8,601 nucleotides of DNA, from NCBI GenBank assembly GCA_003551325.1, contig PUMK01000079.1:1-8601 (forward strand). The letters are read 5' to 3'. Shown piece by piece: positions 6,566-8,601 of this stretch (positions within the stretch are counted from its first letter, which is position 1; the number at the start of each line of letters is the position of its first letter). Both the position numbers and the translations under genes were made by a program. This DNA is from Candidatus Acetothermia bacterium (GTDB taxonomy: Bacteria > Bipolaricaulota > Bipolaricaulia > Bipolaricaulales > Bipolaricaulaceae). The notes under the pieces were generated by a model. It saw only the letters and a program-made list of their open reading frames with translations. It was not told the DNA's origin and searched no databases.

Positions 6566-7402
6566 CTACGTCCCCACACGGACGCCTCCCGTTGCCTTCC
6601 GCAACCATGCAAGAACGGACATGGTCATCACATTCGCCTCCCTGGGCAGCGGCCCCGCAGCAAAGGAAAGGGCACAGTCCAAGCGCCCGAAATCCCCTTC
6701 CGCAATCACCCTGTGGGTGTGTGTGGTGACAGCGGGGCGAACGACCACGACCACCTCACACGCGTCCAGCACTCCCGCAGCAAGCCCCACAGCAACAGCG
6801 ATGTTGACCCTCCCCGGCATCAGACGGCATGCCGCAAGGGGCGATCCCCGGAACACCTCCCGGGGACCGGACAGCCGATCTTGATCCAAAGCTAGCTTCA
6901 TCGCCAGTGGCGTGTCCTCGAGACCCGCCCACGGCCGTGTGATCTCCAGTCGAACGGAGCGCAGCCGGCCGCAGGATCCGGCAAGCAGTGCGTCCAGCCC
7001 AGCCACGGCCGCTGAAGGGACGTGCACGCGTCTTCCGCGCGCCACGCATGCCTCCACGGCGCGAGGATGCGCAGCGACACCACAGCAGGAGAGCGCCAGG
7101 ACATCCGTATCCCACGCGGCGGCCTCAGCGAGGAGCTCCGGGTACACCTCGGCCGACGCCGCTTCAACGATCAGGTCCGACCGGCGCACGAGTTCCTGCC
7201 GATCGAACACCGGCACCTCCACACCCTGCTCGGAGAGCACCTCCGTCGCCCGCACAGGGTCGCGCCCGGCCGCCCCCGCAAGGGCAACCCCGGGCGCGCA
7301 CCCACGCGCAAGCGCGGCCAACACCCCAACGCCAATGGCGCCAACCCCCAGCACGCCCACGGAAAGCGGACGATCGGTCCGGACGTTCGGCGCAGAACTC
7401 AT
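6566..7402 (-). CDS. Aspartate-dehydrogenase-like NAD(P)-dependent oxidoreductase (DUF108/COG1712), divergent
   Basis: A 278-residue soluble protein resembling L-aspartate dehydrogenase (NadX type), which interconverts L-aspartate and iminoaspartate or oxaloacetate plus ammonia. The N-terminal Rossmann fold shows GVGAIG at residues 19-24 and the family's VEAAS stretch at 79-83. The middle has VPSAAVAGLDAL (128-139), where the family usually has a SGA-x-x-GLDA motif. VFRGSPLAA (183-191) and a VNIA stretch (199-202) follow. H230 lies in HTHRV, at the place of the family's catalytic His in an N-x-H motif, but the Asn position holds H228. The lysine/asparagine of the usual FPKNVNVA segment reads MPGRVNIA, and the usual NPKTS motif near residue 256 is not kept (REANVM). 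I infer a related dehydrogenase that may not use aspartate. The start is the ATG of an ATGA overlap with the amidohydrolase stop, without a clear ribosome binding site, which suggests translational coupling. The stop is TAG. Confidence 0.8.
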   Translation of the reverse strand: MSSAPNVRTDRPLSVGVLGVGAIGVGVLAALARGCAPGVALAGAAGRDPVRATEVLSEQGVEVPVFDRQELVRRSDLIVEAASAEVYPELLAEAAAWDTDVLALSCCGVAAHPRAVEACVARGRRVHVPSAAVAGLDALLAGSCGRLRSVRLEITRPWAGLEDTPLAMKLALDQDRLSGPREVFRGSPLAACRLMPGRVNIAVAVGLAAGVLDACEVVVVVRPAVTTHTHRVIAEGDFGRLDCALSFAAGPLPREANVMTMSVLAWLRKATGGVRVGT

Positions 7403-8601
7403 GGACCGGGGAAGAGCCAGCGGACCGTCTCAGCAACGCCCGGAGGAACCACCGCGCCCGCCTGCATTACCGCGACAACATGCGCAAGGTCACCAACGCA
7501 GCGCGTTGGATCACCGTCCACCGCCACCAGATCGGCCACCTTGCCCTCTTCCACGGTCCCCACCCGATCCCCAACACCTAAGGCCTCGGCCGGCACAGCC
7601 GTCACTGCACGGATCGCCTGCATCGCGTCGGCACCGAGCGCCTCCACGAACCAGTGCGCCTCGCGCCACAGCCGCCCGTGGTTGCTGTCCGTACCGAGCG
7701 CAAACGGCACCCCTGCGGCCAACGCCTTGGGAAGTACGCTCTGCGTGCTGCGACGCACCTGTTCGACCCGTTGTCGCCACCATTCGGGAAGCGTGTGCCA
7801 GGTTGGCCGGCTGGAGAACCCCGTCTCCGGGTCGAAGAATCCCTGCAAATTGGGGTCGCTGAGGTAGGCCCCCGACGCCACGAAGCGCGGGATATCCTTC
7901 TCCTCGAGGTTGTTGGCGTGCTCGATGGTCCGCCCCCCCGCCTCAAGACACCAGGTGAGCGCCGGGCCCCCGAAGGCGTGGGCCGCCACGGGAACCCCTG
8001 AGCGGTTGGCCTCCTGAACGATGGCCTCGATCTCCTCACGGGTGTAGGCCGGAACGGACGTCAAGTCCCCCCGACGGAACGCCTCTTCCCCAGGACCCGG
8101 ACGAATGTTGGTGGCGAACACCTTGATCCAGTCGACACCAGCAGCGATGTTCCGCCGCACCTGCCTTCGTGCCTCCCACGGCCCGTCCGCACACCACGGG
8201 CCTGTACCGCCCCCGTGACCCGGCCGCAACGGTTCACCGGCCACGAGGAGCCGCGGACCGGGAAACCGTCCCTGAGCGATGGCATCGCGCAGGGCGATCT
8301 CCAATCCAGGGCTGTCACCCAGCGCCCGTTCCGTGGTGATCCCGGCCCGCAGATCATCAAGAGCGTTGAGGAACGCATCCACGGCGGTAAGGGGCCACGG
8401 CCGCTCAAGCTGCTCCATGATGCCCTGCTGGCGCTTCGGGGTGAGCGACAGGTGCGTGTGGGCGTTCACCAACCCCGGGAGGACTGTGTAGGACGACCAA
8501 TCCGCCATGTGCTCGCGTGAGACCCCACAGCCCCGTTGTGGAACGACGCGGCCAAGGCGACCATCCTCGCCGATCTCCACGAACACGTCCTCTTGCGGCT
8601 C
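7399..8601 (-). CDS. Metal-dependent amidohydrolase, imidazolonepropionase/prolidase-like (5' end cut by window edge)
   Basis: Predicted cytoplasmic hydrolase of the amidohydrolase superfamily (COG1228-type), which cleaves C-N bonds in cyclic amides or Xaa-Pro-type dipeptides. Numbering from a GTG at 8586, the visible residues include the HTH metal motif (H43, H45, in a PGLVNAHTHL context), a probable carboxylated lysine K155 (DWIKVFAT), H203 (AAHAFGG), H223 (IEHANNL) and D300 (LGTDSNHG). The C-terminus carries the usual GTVEEGKVADLVAVDGDP beta-sandwich signature. A Lys with four His and an Asp suggests a binuclear site, as in the prolidase-like members. The frame stays open to the right edge, and family members normally have about 15-25 residues of N-terminal beta-sandwich before this point. 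The GTG is therefore probably internal and the true start lies outside. The stop overlaps the next gene's start in ATGA (7399-7402), so the two are co-translated. The exact substrate is not determinable; alternatives are carboxypeptidase-like or imidazolone-type activity. Confidence 0.88.
   Translation of the reverse strand, partial: EPQEDVFVEIGEDGRLGRVVPQRGCGVSREHMADWSSYTVLPGLVNAHTHLSLTPKRQQGIMEQLERPWPLTAVDAFLNALDDLRAGITTERALGDSPGLEIALRDAIAQGRFPGPRLLVAGEPLRPGHGGGTGPWCADGPWEARRQVRRNIAAGVDWIKVFATNIRPGPGEEAFRRGDLTSVPAYTREEIEAIVQEANRSGVPVAAHAFGGPALTWCLEAGGRTIEHANNLEEKDIPRFVASGAYLSDPNLQGFFDPETGFSSRPTWHTLPEWWRQRVEQVRRSTQSVLPKALAAGVPFALGTDSNHGRLWREAHWFVEALGADAMQAIRAVTAVPAEALGVGDRVGTVEEGKVADLVAVDGDPTRCVGDLAHVVAVMQAGAVVPPGVAETVRWLFPGP

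Noticed and set aside
6912..7867. Two long plus-strand frames (about 280-316 codons) opposite the AspDH-like and amidohydrolase genes
   Set aside because: They are low-complexity Arg/Pro/Ala/Ser translations antisense to genes with intact motifs, with no supporting domain.

Overview
All eight genes in this GC-rich window are encoded on the minus strand, so transcription runs from the right edge to the left. Two neighbouring pairs share a 4-base ATGA overlap, another overlaps by 13 bases, and GTG and TTG starts are used beside purine-rich ribosome binding sites. The gene content is that of a peptide- or amide-using bacterium. A high-GC Firmicute, Synergistota or Chloroflexota member would fit, but nothing in the window fixes the taxonomy.

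From right to left: (1) a metal-dependent amidohydrolase of the imidazolonepropionase/prolidase-like type, cut by the right edge; (2) a divergent aspartate-dehydrogenase-like NAD(P) oxidoreductase, coupled to it by ATGA; (3) a 138-base gap with several small inverted repeats and three copies of a CAYTGTGG octamer; (4,5) the two membrane permeases of a Dpp/Opp-type peptide ABC importer; (6,7) two tandem paralogous M24 metallopeptidases (Xaa-Pro aminopeptidase/prolidase-like), coupled by ATGA; (8) an M29 aminopeptidase-like protein overlapping the second M24 gene; (9) a 172-base gap with a good sigma-70-type promoter; (10) a second M29-fold protein, starting at TTG, whose metal-site residues resemble those of the 2,5-dihydroxypyridine dioxygenase (NicX) branch rather than those of the aminopeptidases. 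No RNA gene, CRISPR array or mobile element was seen, and no gap reaches 300 bases.

The simplest reading is a catabolic operon. The permeases import a short peptide, or a peptide-like amide or cyclic compound. The two M24 enzymes, the M29 enzyme and the amidohydrolase cleave C-N bonds, and the AspDH-like enzyme may deaminate or reduce a released amino acid. Neither the solute-binding protein nor the ATPases of the transporter are in the window. The least ordinary points are the different metal-site residues of the two M29-fold proteins, the divergent active site of the AspDH-like protein, and the separate promoter of the last gene. The true substrate cannot be read from the sequence.
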